In this document: positions 20,858 to 30,829 of the stretch, in pieces | Numbering within the stretch: the first letter of the stretch is position 1 | Layout of the letters: each line of letters opens with the position of its first letter | DNA from: Corynebacterium genitalium ATCC 33030 | Lineage (GTDB): Bacteria; Actinomycetota; Actinomycetes; Mycobacteriales; Mycobacteriaceae | NCBI RefSeq assembly: GCF_000143825.1 | Contig: NZ_CM000961.1 | Coordinates: 930,001 to 994,000 of the forward strand | Direction: 5' to 3' | Length of the DNA: 64,000 nt | Notes under the pieces: generated by a model | The model's input: only the letters and a program-made list of their open reading frames with translations | Database searches by the model: none | Told to the model about the DNA's origin: nothing | Translations under genes and position numbers: made by a program

Positions 20858-21472
20858 ATGGCATTCCGAAAAATACCGCGAGAGACCTGGCAGCACCTGC
20901 TCGAAGGAAATGAGCGTTTCGCCACTGAAACTTCTGAGCGTCCAAACAACAACAGCGCCCGCCTCCAAGAACTGCGCGCCGGCCAAGAACCGTACGCAGC
21001 AGTGCTGGCGTGTTCCGATTCGCGGGTGCCTGTCGAGATGCTTTTCGACGCCGGCCTCGGCGAACTCTTCGTCGTCCGCACCGCCGGAGGGTGCGTGGAC
21101 GCCGCCGTGACCGGATCCCTGGAATTCGCGGTGAAGAATCTCGGGGTGTCCCTGATCGTCGTGCTCAGCCACGAAAGCTGCGGAGCGATCGGTGCTGCCG
21201 CCACCTCCTTCGAGGAAGGGGAGATGCCCACCGACCTCACCCGCGTGTTCGTGGAAAAGATCGCGCCGAGTGTCATCGAAGCCAAGAAGCTTGAGCACGC
21301 CGACCGCGCTGTCATCGAAGAGACCCATGCGACGGTCACCGCCGAGCACTTGCGGCACCGTATCCCGGACGTGGAGGATCGCATTGCTGACGGCTCGTTG
21401 GGCATTGTCGCCGCGAGATACCGGCTTGAGGATGGCCGCGTCACACCCGTCGGAGAGCACTTCGGCCGATAA
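20858..21472 (+). CDS. Beta-class carbonic anhydrase
   Basis: Interconverts CO2 and bicarbonate with a zinc ion. The ATG at 20858 gives 204 residues, and a GTG two codons earlier is possible. The zinc ligands and catalytic dyad are visible as ACSDSRVP (first Cys, Asp-Arg pair) and SHESCGAIGAA (His and second Cys). Position next to mutY corresponds to canB (Rv3588c) of mycobacteria. Bicarbonate supply also fits the pyruvate and purine carboxylation needs of the cell, though no direct link is shown. Confidence 0.93.
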   Translation: MAFRKIPRETWQHLLEGNERFATETSERPNNNSARLQELRAGQEPYAAVLACSDSRVPVEMLFDAGLGELFVVRTAGGCVDAAVTGSLEFAVKNLGVSLIVVLSHESCGAIGAAATSFEEGEMPTDLTRVFVEKIAPSVIEAKKLEHADRAVIEETHATVTAEHLRHRIPDVEDRIADGSLGIVAARYRLEDGRVTPVGEHFGR

Positions 21473-21483
21473 GATCTACAGGC

Positions 21484-22308
21484 GTGAGCCACCAACCGCC
21501 CCGACGAGACAGTTACACCCCGCGCCAGCCGCGGCGCCCGGAGCGCGGTGACGCGCGTGACTCTGCACGAGTCACTGAGACTCGCCCCGTGCGGTCCCCG
21601 CAGCGCCTCCCGCAGGAGGTCTACGTTCGCCGCAGGGTCGCTGCGTTGGTCATCCTCCTCGCCGTGGCAGCGCTGGTGGTGTGGGGTTTAACTGCGTTCG
21701 CGCGCTCCGGTTCCGACGAGCCGGAACAGCCCACCACAACCGCGCCGGAGACAATGGTGACCACCCCGACCGAACCGGACCCGGGCGCATCCGCCACGGA
21801 GACAGAGACAGAAACCGAGACCAAGTCCACGGACGAAGATTCCACGGAGCCGTCCGAAAGCGAATCCGACAAGCCCGACGAGGCTGCCCTGGCCTCCAAG
21901 AAGACCTGCGAGCTCGAGGACCTGCAGCTGACCGTGAAGGTGAACAAGACCGCCTTCGACAGCTCGGATCCGGAGGATCAGCCGGACATCACCGTCGAGG
22001 TGAAAAACCCCACCGGTGCCGACTGCGATATCGACGCCACCGAGGATAAGCTGCGCTTCGAGGTCTACGCCATCGGCCGCGAAGGCTTCCAGCCCGTCTG
22101 GGGCGACACCGACTGCTACGACCCGGTGATCAACGGTGAGCAGACCTTCCCCGCCGGTGAGTCCCGCCACTTCAGCGCAACCTGGTCGCGCCTGGGGTCC
22201 TCGCCGGGCCAGTGCTCGGCACGTGAGCCGGTCGCGCCGGGCGCCTACGTCGCTTCGGTCTCGCTCGGCGACAACGCCTCTGAGGGCGTCACCTTCAACA
22301 TCAACTAG
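21484..22308 (+). CDS. Membrane-anchored extracytoplasmic protein
   Basis: A GTG start 11 bp after the carbonic anhydrase gives 274 residues. A basic Pro/Arg-rich cytoplasmic segment (1-55) is followed by one membrane helix (VAALVILLAVAALVVWGLTA). A Thr/Glu/Ser-rich spacer (TETETETETKS) and a C-terminal beta-rich domain of about 130 residues with conserved-looking cysteines (TCELEDL, ADCDIDA, DTDCYDP, GQCSARE) complete it. It occupies the Rv3587c position between canB and disA. Its function is unknown. Confidence 0.75.
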   Translation: MSHQPPRRDSYTPRQPRRPERGDARDSARVTETRPVRSPQRLPQEVYVRRRVAALVILLAVAALVVWGLTAFARSGSDEPEQPTTTAPETMVTTPTEPDPGASATETETETETKSTDEDSTEPSESESDKPDEAALASKKTCELEDLQLTVKVNKTAFDSSDPEDQPDITVEVKNPTGADCDIDATEDKLRFEVYAIGREGFQPVWGDTDCYDPVINGEQTFPAGESRHFSATWSRLGSSPGQCSAREPVAPGAYVASVSLGDNASEGVTFNIN

Positions 22309-22331
22309 GAGCTAGACGAGCCACCTCCTAG
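22305..22331. terminator. Bidirectional hairpin between convergent genes
   Basis: CTAGGAG (22305-22311) pairs with CTCCTAG (22325-22331) around a 13-base loop, between the stop of the upstream membrane protein and the stop of disA. Its symmetric position suggests shared termination; there is no long T run. Confidence 0.45.
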
Positions 22332-22333
22332 AG

Positions 22334-23380
22334 TCAGCTAAGTCGGCGCAGACCCTCCGTAATGTGGCGCGCCCACAGCGGCGAGACGTGCTCCGCCACC
22401 GCGAGCTGTTCCGGTTCAGCTGCGCGGATGGCGTCCAGGTCGCCGAACTCTTCCACGATGTGGTCAATGAGGAACTTCTGCACCCGCGGGATACGCGACA
22501 GCACGCGGTAGCCGCGCGGGGTGACCGATTCGACCAAATTCTCTTCCGTTGCGGGCAGGCCGAGCAGGCGCGCCAGCGCCGCCGAGGTGAGTAGGTCGGA
22601 GTCGGGGAGGTTCTCGAGGTCGCGCAAGGCGCCGTCGATAAGCTCGGCGTGCGGAACGCCGTCGGTGACGATGTAGTCGCACACGAGCATCTCAATGTCA
22701 TCGTCGATTGTGCCGCGCAGTTCGCTGAGCTGGAGGCGCAGCTGGCGGGCGTCGGTGCCCAGCTCAATGATCTGGTCGTCGACATCGCGGGCGGCGCGCT
22801 GCAGCAGCAGCTGGCGTTGCAGCAGATGCAGCACGTCTTCGACAGCGGCGTAGCGGTTCATCTCGGCCACCGCGAGGCGCTGGTTCGCCTTATCGACGCG
22901 CGAACGGTACTGCTCCACTGTCGCAATCGCCTGCCGCGCACGCGTCATCATCACACCGGGCTCCTCGATGACGTGGCGTTTCCCGGCGGCGTAAACGGTG
23001 ACAATATTCATCGACGCCGACACCGACACCACCGGCGTGCCCGTGTGCAGCGCAGTGCGTTCAGCCGCGCGGTGGCGCGTGCCGGTCTCGGATGTTGGGA
23101 ACGTCGGCGACGGCACAAGCTGCACGTTCGCCCGCGTGATGCGGGTGCCGTCCTCGGACAGAAGGACCGCGCCGTCCATCTTGGACAGCTCGCGCAGCAG
23201 CGTCGGAGAGAACGGCACGTCGAACTCGATGCCGCCGTCGCAGATGGGGGTGACGTCGGGGCCGTCGCCAAGCACGATGAGCGCGCCCGTGTGGCCGCGC
23301 TTGATGCGCTCAAGTCCGTCGCGCAGCTCAGTGCCCGGGGCGAGACGCAGGAGAGTTTCGCGCATGCTGGTCATAATCAC
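22334..23380 (-). CDS. disA: DNA integrity scanning diadenylate cyclase DisA
   Basis: Synthesises cyclic di-AMP from ATP and scans DNA branch structures. The 348-residue protein has the N-terminal DAC domain with the DGA (MDGAVLL) and RHR (GTRHRAAE) catalytic motifs, a helical spine (about 150-280) and a C-terminal helix-hairpin-helix end. The GTG start overlaps the radA stop (GTGA), so the two are translationally coupled. RadA is known to bind DisA and control its cyclase activity. Alternative starts are ATG at 23374 or 23365. Confidence 0.96.
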   Translation of the reverse strand: MIMTSMRETLLRLAPGTELRDGLERIKRGHTGALIVLGDGPDVTPICDGGIEFDVPFSPTLLRELSKMDGAVLLSEDGTRITRANVQLVPSPTFPTSETGTRHRAAERTALHTGTPVVSVSASMNIVTVYAAGKRHVIEEPGVMMTRARQAIATVEQYRSRVDKANQRLAVAEMNRYAAVEDVLHLLQRQLLLQRAARDVDDQIIELGTDARQLRLQLSELRGTIDDDIEMLVCDYIVTDGVPHAELIDGALRDLENLPDSDLLTSAALARLLGLPATEENLVESVTPRGYRVLSRIPRVQKFLIDHIVEEFGDLDAIRAAEPEQLAVAEHVSPLWARHITEGLRRLS

Positions 23381-24786
23381 CCGAGCATACGCTTATCGAC
23401 GACACCAATCGCCTCCTTCAGCGACCCCACCTCCGCCACACGCATCCCGTGCTGGTTCGCCGGACCCTTGGAGCCGCCGGGGACGATCGCGTTCTCGTAA
23501 CCGAGACGAGACGCCTCCGCCAGGCGACGGTCCAGGGAGGGCACGCGGCGCAGCTCGCCGGCCAAGCCCACCTCGCCGATGACGACGGTGCGCGGCGGCA
23601 GCGGCGTGTTGTGCAAACTCGACCAGGTGGCCAGCGCGACAGCGAGGTCAGTGGCCGTCTCCGTAATGCGGACACCGCCGACCGTGGCGACGTAGGCGTC
23701 TTTGTCATTGGTGCGCTCCCCGCAGCGGGCCTGGAGGACCGCGAGCACCATGGGGACGCGGTTGTAGTCCAGGCCGGTGACCACGCGGCGTGGCGACTTG
23801 TTCACCGGGTCGACGGTGAGCGCCTGGACCTCCGCGAGGATGGGACGCACGCCGTCGATCGCCACCGTGACCGCAGAACCGTCGGGGGTCTGGCCGCGGT
23901 GGGAGAGGAACAATCCAGACGGGTCAGGAACCTCGCGGATACCGTCGGCGGTCTGCTCGAAGCAGCCGACCTCATCGGTCGCGCCGAAGCGGTTCTTCAG
24001 CCCGCGCAGCATGCGCAGGCTCGTCTGGCGGTCACCCTCGAAGTTGAGGACAACGTCGACCAAGTGCTCCAGCACGCGCGGGCCAGCGACGTTGCCGTCC
24101 TTAGTGACGTGGCCGACCAGCAGGATCGGCAGGTTCGTCGACTTCGCCAGGCTCGTCAGAGCTGCCGTCACCGCACGCGACTGAGCGACACCGCCAGCGA
24201 CGCCTTCCACACCGGGCGCCTGCATCGTCTGGACCGAGTCCACGATCAGCAGATCGGGTTTGACCTGGTCGACATGGCCGAACAGGACATCCAGGTTCGA
24301 TTCCGCCGCCAGGAACAGGCGGTCTTGCAGAGCTCCGGTGCGTTCAGCGCGGCCGCGGACCTGGGAAGCGGACTCTTCTGCGGTCACGTACAGCGCGGTG
24401 CGCGGTTCACCGTCGGCACCGTCGGCACCGGCGGAAGCCCATTTCGACGCCACCTCCAGCAACAGCGTCGACTTTCCCACGCCCGGCTCGCCGGAGAGCA
24501 GGACCACCGATCCGGGGACGATGCCGCGGCCGAGGACGCGGTCGAGCTCGCCGATGCCCGTCGATAAGCGATGCGCCGCAGTGGCGTTGACTTTGGTGAT
24601 GGGTTGCGCCGCTGACGACGGCGTCAACACTCGCGGGCGCGCCGAACCTGCGCCGGAGGCCGCGGAAACAGGGGCGGCTGATTCGGCGAGGGTGCCCCAC
24701 GCGCCGCATTCCGGGCAGCGGCCGAGCCACTTCGGGGAGGAATAGCCGCACTCAGAGCAGGTGTAGACGGTGCGCTTCTTGGCCAA
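23377..24786 (-). CDS. radA: DNA repair protein RadA
   Basis: RecA-like branch-migration helicase. The 469-residue protein has an N-terminal C4 zinc finger (CSECGYSSPKWLGRCPECG), a Walker A motif GEPGVGKST, the RadA-specific KNRFG motif (KNRFGATDEVG) and a C-terminal Lon-protease-like domain with GEVGLAGELRRV. It precedes and overlaps disA. Two GCTTATCGACG copies lie inside, one in the middle and one at the very 3' end. Confidence 0.97.
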   Translation of the reverse strand: MAKKRTVYTCSECGYSSPKWLGRCPECGAWGTLAESAAPVSAASGAGSARPRVLTPSSAAQPITKVNATAAHRLSTGIGELDRVLGRGIVPGSVVLLSGEPGVGKSTLLLEVASKWASAGADGADGEPRTALYVTAEESASQVRGRAERTGALQDRLFLAAESNLDVLFGHVDQVKPDLLIVDSVQTMQAPGVEGVAGGVAQSRAVTAALTSLAKSTNLPILLVGHVTKDGNVAGPRVLEHLVDVVLNFEGDRQTSLRMLRGLKNRFGATDEVGCFEQTADGIREVPDPSGLFLSHRGQTPDGSAVTVAIDGVRPILAEVQALTVDPVNKSPRRVVTGLDYNRVPMVLAVLQARCGERTNDKDAYVATVGGVRITETATDLAVALATWSSLHNTPLPPRTVVIGEVGLAGELRRVPSLDRRLAEASRLGYENAIVPGGSKGPANQHGMRVAEVGSLKEAIGVVDKRMLG

Positions 24787-24793
24787 AGGCTAG

Positions 24794-25381
24794 TTACTGT
24801 GCTTCTTTGGCACTACCGTGGCCGGACTCCTCCAGCTCCGGCTGGCGGACGGAGTCGCCGGACTCGAGTGTCGGCGCAGCCACGGTAGCGGTGATATCGA
24901 TGGTGCCGGAGTCGAACGTGAACGTCACCGGGATGTTGCCGCCGTAAGCGAAGTCCTTGTTGTCCAGGGCGGTCTCGACGTACTCGACGCAGGCCGTGGT
25001 GTCGGTCGACTGCGGCATCTGCTCCAGGCCGTCGGCGGAATCACCGACGATGTTGCAGTTGTAGCCCATCGGCTCCGTCGAATCCATCTGCACAGACTGT
25101 CCGTCGACCTCGATGGACTGCAGCTTGTGCTCGTGCATCTGGTAGTCCTGGTTCGACGCCGTGAACTTCAGGGCCGCTTCGCCGTTCTCGTCGAGGAGGA
25201 CCGTGACGTCCTGGACGGTGACGGAGCCGTCCTCAGTCTGGGCGCTGGCACCGTTGACGGCCGCAACCTGAGAAGAGGTCTGGGTGATCTGGCCTGCCGA
25301 GCACGCTGCGAGCAGCAGCGCGGAAACAGCTGCAACAGAAACTGCGCCGCCGCGGCGGGCGACAGACTTCAGGGACTTCAC
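24794..25381 (-). CDS. LpqE-like lipoprotein
   Basis: I chose the GTG at 25381, which has TGGAGGACA at the right distance, over upstream ATG or TTG codons. The 195-residue protein starts MKSLKSVARRGGAVSVAA and has lipobox LAAC. The mature part is a beta-rich domain with two cysteines (YNCNIV, TACVEY). Its place just before radA corresponds to mycobacterial lpqE (Rv3584), a surface lipoprotein of unclear function resembling copper-chaperone-like folds. Confidence 0.8.
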   Translation of the reverse strand: MKSLKSVARRGGAVSVAAVSALLLAACSAGQITQTSSQVAAVNGASAQTEDGSVTVQDVTVLLDENGEAALKFTASNQDYQMHEHKLQSIEVDGQSVQMDSTEPMGYNCNIVGDSADGLEQMPQSTDTTACVEYVETALDNKDFAYGGNIPVTFTFDSGTIDITATVAAPTLESGDSVRQPELEESGHGSAKEAQ

Positions 25382-25621
25382 GTCGATGTCCTCCATTACG
25401 AACAATCACGAATTACGGGGAATTCTGGGCGTATCACCGGTTTACCTTAGTCTTTCCTGGCCCCTAATTCACAGTTTTGCGCTGCCCCCGAGATCTTCCC
25501 CACGCCAGAACAGGGGTCAACCGGGGGTAACCGGGTGTGGTGTGCGCGCGGTGCACGCCGGCTTTCCGGGGTGGCAGCGCGCCGTCGTCAAGCACACTGC
25601 GCAATCGCGGACCGGGTAGCG

Positions 25622-25630
25622 ATGTTAGAA
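25622..25630 (+). promoter_or_regulatory. Extended -10 element of carD
   Basis: TGTTAGAAT contains TAGAAT preceded by TG-n, an extended -10 element, about 44 bases before the carD start. No good -35 hexamer is visible. The remainder of the 292-bp gap between the lpqE-like gene and carD is GC-rich sequence without a recognisable operator. Confidence 0.45.
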
Positions 25631-25673
25631 TCGTGGAGTTATTGGTCAGTGTGCCCGAGCTGTCTGCAAGGAG

Positions 25674-26273
25674 ATGCCAGTGGATTTCAAGGTCGGAGAA
25701 GTGGTGGTCTACCCGCACCACGGTGCTGCGCGGATCGCGGACATCGAGCAGCGGGAGATGGGCGGGGAGACCCTCGACTTCCTCGTGCTGAACATCCTGC
25801 AGTCCGACTTGTCCGTGCGTGTCCCGGTGAAGAACGCGGAGCTGGTCGGCGTGCGCGACGTGGTCAACGAGGATGGCCTGCGCAAAGTCTTCTCCGTGCT
25901 GCGCGAGACCGACGTTGAGGAAGCTGGCAACTGGTCCCGCCGCTACAAGGCGAACCAGGAGCGTCTGGCATCGGGCGACATCAACAAGGTCGCCGAGGTT
26001 GTGCGCGACCTGTGGCGCCGCGACCAGGGCCGTGGCCTGTCCGCCGGTGAGAAGCGCATGCTGGGTAAGGCCCGCCAGATCCTCGTCGGCGAGCTCGCGC
26101 TTGCGGAGCCGATCGATGAGGCGAAGGCCGACGACATGGAAAAGGAAATCCAGTCGATCATCGCCCGCCACGTCGAGCAGGGGCTTGTGGCTAAGCCGAG
26201 CGACGACATCGACCCGGACGATGATGTCGACCTCGACGACCTGAGCTTCGACGACCCGGATGAGGACGACTAA
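25674..26273 (+). CDS. carD: RNA polymerase-binding transcription factor CarD
   Basis: Binds the RNA polymerase beta subunit and stabilises open promoter complexes, especially at rRNA promoters. The 199-residue protein has the N-terminal Tudor-like interaction domain ([16 protein letters not shown]) and the helical DNA-binding part with [27 protein letters not shown] (in separate blocks). It ends in an acidic tail (about 30 Asp-rich residues) longer than in mycobacterial CarD. The start is ATG 25674 behind AAGGAG, with GTG 25680 as alternative. It overlaps ispD by 14 bp. Confidence 0.95.
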   Translation: MPVDFKVGEVVVYPHHGAARIADIEQREMGGETLDFLVLNILQSDLSVRVPVKNAELVGVRDVVNEDGLRKVFSVLRETDVEEAGNWSRRYKANQERLASGDINKVAEVVRDLWRRDQGRGLSAGEKRMLGKARQILVGELALAEPIDEAKADDMEKEIQSIIARHVEQGLVAKPSDDIDPDDDVDLDDLSFDDPDEDD

Positions 26274-27009
26274 ACGCCGCGTCGTCGCCCTTGTCGCCGC
26301 AGCCGGCCGCGGCACGCGCCTCGGCGCCGACATCCCGAAAGCGTACGTTCCACTGCGGGGGCGCACGCTGCTGGAACGCTCCGTTGCAGCGATGGAGACG
26401 TCCGAAATCGTCGACCACATTGGCGTCATCGTCAGCCCCGACATGGAACCGCTGGCGCGCCGTTTGCTGCACGGGCACGATGTCCAGTTCATCCACGGCG
26501 CCGGCGAGCGCGCAGGCTCCGTGTGGGAGGGCATCAAAGCAGTTTCGCTTATCGACGAGCTTGCCACCTCCGCCGTCCTCATCCACGATGCCGCTCGCGC
26601 CCTGACCCCGCCGGGCATGATCGCCCGCGTGGCCATGGAGGTCCTTGCTGGCGCGCCCGCAGTGATTCCCGTCCTCCCCGTCGCTGACACCATCAAACGT
26701 GTTGACGCCGCTGGCACCGTCGTGGACACCCCCGACCGCTCTAGCCTGCGCGCCGTGCAGACGCCGCAAGGGTTCGACCTGGAGACGCTGCGCGCCGCGA
26801 ACGAGGCTTACTTCGGTAAGGGCGCTGCTGGTGCTACGGGCTTTGTGCCGACGGATGACGCGAGTCTCATGGAATGGTTCGGCGTCCCCGTCGCCACCGT
26901 GCAGGGCGACCCGATGGCGTTCAAGATCACCACGCCGATCGACCTGGTCCTAGCCAAGCGCATCACGGACGAGGCAGAGCCGACCGTCTTCACCGTCCCC
27001 GGCAGCTAA
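26260..27009 (+). CDS. ispD: 2-C-methyl-D-erythritol 4-phosphate cytidylyltransferase
   Basis: Third step of the MEP isoprenoid pathway: joins CTP and MEP. The 249-residue protein shows the nucleotide-binding loop [21 protein letters not shown] near the N-terminus (20 residues shown of the block), HDAARAL, and the C-terminal [18 protein letters not shown] region. The start lies inside carD in another frame (14-bp overlap), giving tight coupling. ispF follows 28 bp downstream. One GCTTATCGACG copy lies within. Confidence 0.95.
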   Translation: MRTTKRRVVALVAAAGRGTRLGADIPKAYVPLRGRTLLERSVAAMETSEIVDHIGVIVSPDMEPLARRLLHGHDVQFIHGAGERAGSVWEGIKAVSLIDELATSAVLIHDAARALTPPGMIARVAMEVLAGAPAVIPVLPVADTIKRVDAAGTVVDTPDRSSLRAVQTPQGFDLETLRAANEAYFGKGAAGATGFVPTDDASLMEWFGVPVATVQGDPMAFKITTPIDLVLAKRITDEAEPTVFTVPGS

Positions 27010-27037
27010 CCGCCAGCTGTAGCTAGGATCGGAGCGC

Positions 27038-27517
27038 ATGAGTACTTCGCGCTTGCGTGTCGGCACAGCTTTCGACGCCCACCAGATCCAGTCCGGTAAA
27101 CCCTGCTGGATCGCGGGACTTAACTTCGAGGGGGTTGACGGCTGCGAAGGGCATTCCGACGGTGACGTCGTCTCGCACGCGATCGTGGACGCGGTGCTGT
27201 CGGCGACGGGGCTTGGGGACTTGGGCAGCTTCGTCGGCGTCGGACGCCCCGAGTACGCGGGCGTGACGGGTGTGCAGCTGCTCACCGAGCTGCGTGGGCT
27301 TGTGGAGTCGACCGGTTACACCGTGGTCAACGTGTCCGCCCAGCTGATCGCGCAGACCCCGAAGATGGGGCCCGTGCGCGAAGAGGCGGAGCGCACCCTG
27401 TCCGAGGCGCTCGGTGCGCCGGTCTCCGTGAGTGCGACCACGACCGACCACATGGGATTCACCGGCTCGGGCGAAGGCCGGGCGGCCATTGCGACGGCGT
27501 TGGTGGAGCAGCCTTGA
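27038..27517 (+). CDS. ispF: 2-C-methyl-D-erythritol 2,4-cyclodiphosphate synthase
   Basis: Cyclises CDP-ME 2-phosphate in the MEP pathway. The 159-residue protein has the zinc ligands in FDAHQI and [12 protein letters not shown], plus [12 protein letters not shown] near the end, matching family length and motifs. The first motif reads GTAFDAHQ rather than the common GxGxDxHx, a mild departure. It follows ispD and precedes cysS, the same order as in mycobacteria. Confidence 0.95.
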   Translation: MSTSRLRVGTAFDAHQIQSGKPCWIAGLNFEGVDGCEGHSDGDVVSHAIVDAVLSATGLGDLGSFVGVGRPEYAGVTGVQLLTELRGLVESTGYTVVNVSAQLIAQTPKMGPVREEAERTLSEALGAPVSVSATTTDHMGFTGSGEGRAAIATALVEQP

Positions 27518-27573
27518 GGGGGCGACGGCGTCGATAAGCGGGCCTGAGAGCGCGCATCTGGCAGACTAGGTAC

Positions 27574-28995
27574 GTGACTCAGCAGATTTTCGACACCGCC
27601 ACCCGCACGCTCCGCGCCTTCGAGCCGTTCCGAGATGGACACGTGTCCATCTACCTGTGCGGCGCGACCCCGCAGTCCTCGCCGCACATCGGGCACCTGC
27701 GTTCCGGAGTCGCGTTCGACATTGTGCGCCGCTGGTTCGCTGCGAACGGCAACGATGTGGCATTCGTGCGCAATGTCACTGACATCGACGACAAGATCCT
27801 CACCAAGGCAGCGGAACACGACCGCCCCTGGTGGGAGTGGGTGTCCACGTACGAGCGCGAATTCAGCCGCGCCTATGAGACGCTGGGCGTGCTCCCGCCG
27901 AGTGTTGAGCCGCGCGCAACGGGGCATGTCACGCAGATGGTCGACTACATGCAGCGGTTGATGGACAACGGCTACGCGTATGCGGCGGACGGTTCTGTCT
28001 ACTTCGACGTTGCGGCGTGGGTCGCAGCCGGCGGCGACTACGGGTCGCTGTCCGGCAACCGCGTCGAGGACATGGAGCAGGGCGAGACAGACAACCGCGG
28101 CAAGCGAGGCGCGCACGACTTCGCGCTGTGGAAGGCGGCGAAGCCTGGTGAGCCGAGCTGGCCTACCCCGTGGGGTGACGGCCGCCCGGGCTGGCACCTG
28201 GAGTGCTCCGCGATGTCGACGTGGTACCTGGGCGAGTCCTTCGACATTCACGGCGGCGGCCTCGACCTGAAGTTCCCGCACCACGAGAATGAGCAGGCTC
28301 AGTCGCACGCCGCCGGCGACGGCTTCGCCCGCTACTGGATGCATAACCACTGGGTCACCATGGCCGGCGAGAAAATGTCGAAGTCGCTCGGCAACGTGCT
28401 GTCCATCGACCGCATGCTTGAGGCGGTGCGCCCTGTCGAGCTGCGCTACTACCTGGGTTCCGCGCATTACCGCAGCGTGCTCGAATATTCGCCGGAAGCG
28501 CTGCAAGAAGCGGCAGTTGCTTATCGACGCATCGAGGACCTTATCACCCGGGCCAGCGCCCTCGCCCCCGTTGAACCGGGCCAGTGGACTGACGCTTTTG
28601 CAGACGCGATGAACGAGGACTTCAGCGTCCCGCGCGCCTTGGCCGAGATTCACAACACGGTCCGCGCCGCGAACAAGGCGCTCGCCGCCGGCGACACCGA
28701 CGAAGCGACGCGTCTCGCCGGAGCAGTCCGCGCTATGGCAGGCGTGCTGGGTGTTGATCCGGTTGAGTGGGCAGGCCGCGCCGGCGCCGGCTCTGATTCC
28801 GCCGACACCGCCCGAGTGACTGAGGCGCTGGACGTGCTTGTGCGCGCCGAGCTGGACCGCCGCGCTGAGGCGCGTGCCGCAAAGGACTGGGCAACTGCCG
28901 ACGCTGTGCGCGACCGCCTCACCGAAGCCGGCATTGAGGTCACGGACACCGCCGACGGCGCACAATGGTCCCTGAAGGAGAACAACAATGGCTAA
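27574..28995 (+). CDS. cysS: Cysteinyl-tRNA synthetase
   Basis: Charges tRNA-Cys. The 473-residue class I enzyme starts at GTG and shows [19 protein letters not shown] with the HIGH motif and first zinc cysteine. LECSAMS and HHENEQAQS supply the other zinc ligands, and KMSKSLGN is the KMSKS loop. The length is full. One GCTTATCGACG copy lies 56 bp before the start and another inside. The stop overlaps rlmB by 8 bp. Confidence 0.96.
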   Translation: MTQQIFDTATRTLRAFEPFRDGHVSIYLCGATPQSSPHIGHLRSGVAFDIVRRWFAANGNDVAFVRNVTDIDDKILTKAAEHDRPWWEWVSTYEREFSRAYETLGVLPPSVEPRATGHVTQMVDYMQRLMDNGYAYAADGSVYFDVAAWVAAGGDYGSLSGNRVEDMEQGETDNRGKRGAHDFALWKAAKPGEPSWPTPWGDGRPGWHLECSAMSTWYLGESFDIHGGGLDLKFPHHENEQAQSHAAGDGFARYWMHNHWVTMAGEKMSKSLGNVLSIDRMLEAVRPVELRYYLGSAHYRSVLEYSPEALQEAAVAYRRIEDLITRASALAPVEPGQWTDAFADAMNEDFSVPRALAEIHNTVRAANKALAAGDTDEATRLAGAVRAMAGVLGVDPVEWAGRAGAGSDSADTARVTEALDVLVRAELDRRAEARAAKDWATADAVRDRLTEAGIEVTDTADGAQWSLKENNNG

Positions 28996-29926
28996 ACCGT
29001 ACGACCGGCCCGACAAGCAGAAGAAGAACAAGAAGGGCGCGACTAAGGGGTCCGGTGGTCAGCGCCGCCGCGGCCTCGCCGGCAAGGGCCCGACCCCGAA
29101 AGCGGAGGACCGCGTCTATCACGCCGCGCACAAGCGCAAGCTGGAGCGGCAGCGCCGCGACTCCGGACGGCACGAGCGCGAGGAGGCCGACCTAGTCGTC
29201 GGCCGCAACCCCGTGGTGGAGTGCCTGCATGCGAAGGTGCCGTCGGAAGCTTTGCTCATCGCGCAGGGCACCGGCCACGACGACCGGCTGAGCGAGGCCG
29301 TCCAGATGGCCAACACCCGCGGCATCCCTGTCCACGAGGTGCCTCGCCGCGACCTGGACAACATGACCGGCAACACCTTGCACCAGGGGATCGGCCTGAA
29401 GATCCAGCCGTACAAGTACGCCGACGTTTTCGACCTGATCGGGGGTGTGCGCGACCGTGGCGAGACCGGCATGTTCGTCGTCCTGGACAACATCACCGAC
29501 CCCCGCAACCTGGGTGCCGTCATTCGTTCGGCGGCGGCGTTCGGTGGTCACGGCGTCATCATTCCGGAGCGTCGTTCTGCCCAGGTGACGGGCGTTGCGT
29601 GGCGAACCTCCGCCGGCACCGCCGCCCGTCTCCCCGTTGCCCGCGCCACCAACCTCACCCGCACCATCAAGGAGTTCAAGGACAACGGCTACATGGTCGT
29701 CGGACTCGACGCCGGCGGCGAGCACACCCTGGACACGTTCGACGGCGCCACCGACCCGGTGGTCATCGTCGTTGGTTCTGAAGGCAAGGGAATCTCGCGG
29801 CTGGTTCGCGAGAACTGCGACGTCATCATGTCGATCCCCACCGCGGACTGGGTCGAATCCCTTAACGCATCCGTTGCCGCGGGCGTGGTGCTCAGCGAGT
29901 TCGCCCGCCAGCGCCGCGTGCAGTAG
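28988..29926 (+). CDS. rlmB: 23S rRNA (guanosine-2'-O-)-methyltransferase RlmB (SpoU family)
   Basis: SPOUT-fold 2'-O-methyltransferase. The 312-residue protein has a very basic N-terminal tail of about 60 residues ([13 protein letters not shown]), an RNA-binding L30e-like domain and the knotted domain. The domain shows motif 1 [15 protein letters not shown], motif 2 [12 protein letters not shown] and motif 3 [16 protein letters not shown]. It is the last gene of the carD-ispD-ispF-cysS run. The gene downstream converges, with 12 bp between the stops. Confidence 0.92.
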   Translation: MAKPYDRPDKQKKNKKGATKGSGGQRRRGLAGKGPTPKAEDRVYHAAHKRKLERQRRDSGRHEREEADLVVGRNPVVECLHAKVPSEALLIAQGTGHDDRLSEAVQMANTRGIPVHEVPRRDLDNMTGNTLHQGIGLKIQPYKYADVFDLIGGVRDRGETGMFVVLDNITDPRNLGAVIRSAAAFGGHGVIIPERRSAQVTGVAWRTSAGTAARLPVARATNLTRTIKEFKDNGYMVVGLDAGGEHTLDTFDGATDPVVIVVGSEGKGISRLVRENCDVIMSIPTADWVESLNASVAAGVVLSEFARQRRVQ

Positions 29927-29938
29927 TTCGGGCTGGCG

Positions 29939-30811
29939 CTACAGCCCGAAGAAGTTCGCAACGATCTCCGCGCCGACCACCTTGTCGGTGCCGGGGCCGA
30001 GCTTGTCGCTCATCTGCTTCGGGTTGGGGACGAGGTGGCCCATGCCTTCGATGGTCCACAGCTCGACGGGTGCCGCGCCGCTGGCAGCATCGACCGCTGG
30101 GGAGCCGGGTGCGCCGGGGCCGAAACGGTCCACGCGCACGCCGCTGACGGGCTGCGCGGAGACGGGCTCGGCATCCTCGCCCAGCCCGTTGAGCGTGGCG
30201 AAGAAACGTGCCGACTCGAGCGCCGCACGAGCCTGACCGCGGTTCGTGTCACCGATCCCGGACATGCCGCCGTCGTAGGGGACGAGCGGGTCGGCGGTGC
30301 CTTGGATGGAGAGGACGGGGGTGGGGGACCAGGCGTCGTAAAGCGGGCGCAGCTCGGGCAGAACGTTGTCCGCGGCCGGCCACGGCGAACCGAAGCACGC
30401 GATGCCGCTGAGTACTCCCGGGCGCTCGAGCGCGAAACGCTGCACCATCTGGCCGCCGTTGGAAAAGCCGCAGCCGATCACCCGGTCGGTTTCGTAGTGG
30501 GAGATCAGGGTGGTGAGGAAGGCGGTGTCGTCGACAAGCTCGCGGCGCGCGCGTTCCTGGAATCCGACGCGATGGTCGTTGAAGTGCCGCCCCACGCCGT
30601 CGGGATACAGCACCACGCAGCCGCGGTCGGCGAACTCGTCGAACGTGTTGCCCGTGAAGTTGCGCGCGACGCTGCCGGATTGCAGCGAACCGTGCAGAAA
30701 CAGAACCACGGGCGCGCCGGGGCGCGGCGAGTCCGGCAGCACCTCCGTGTAGCGGCGCTCGGTTCCGTTGCTGGTAAGGGTACGGCGGTTCACAATCACC
30801 CTGTTCACCAT
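29939..30811 (-). CDS. PHB-depolymerase-type esterase (LpqC-like)
   Basis: An alpha/beta hydrolase of 290 residues with oxyanion region LFLHGSLQSG, nucleophile elbow GCGFSNGGQM, a later Asp in GTADPLVPYDGG and His in IEGMGHLVP. These features fit the poly(3-hydroxybutyrate)-depolymerase/feruloyl-esterase-like group. No signal peptide is apparent from the chosen ATG, so it is probably cytoplasmic unless the start is wrong. It diverges from the LacI regulator gene across 18 bp, which may allow shared control. Confidence 0.82.
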   Translation of the reverse strand: MVNRVIVNRRTLTSNGTERRYTEVLPDSPRPGAPVVLFLHGSLQSGSVARNFTGNTFDEFADRGCVVLYPDGVGRHFNDHRVGFQERARRELVDDTAFLTTLISHYETDRVIGCGFSNGGQMVQRFALERPGVLSGIACFGSPWPAADNVLPELRPLYDAWSPTPVLSIQGTADPLVPYDGGMSGIGDTNRGQARAALESARFFATLNGLGEDAEPVSAQPVSGVRVDRFGPGAPGSPAVDAASGAAPVELWTIEGMGHLVPNPKQMSDKLGPGTDKVVGAEIVANFFGL

Positions 30812-30829
30812 AGACAGTACGGTAGTCGC

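Noticed and set aside
20840..21460. N-terminal extension of mutY on the minus strand
   Set aside because: Runs antisense through the carbonic anhydrase; MutY homology begins at the GTG 20839.
30035..30829. N-terminal extension of the LacI regulator
   Set aside because: Antisense of the esterase; the helix-turn-helix starts right after 30830.
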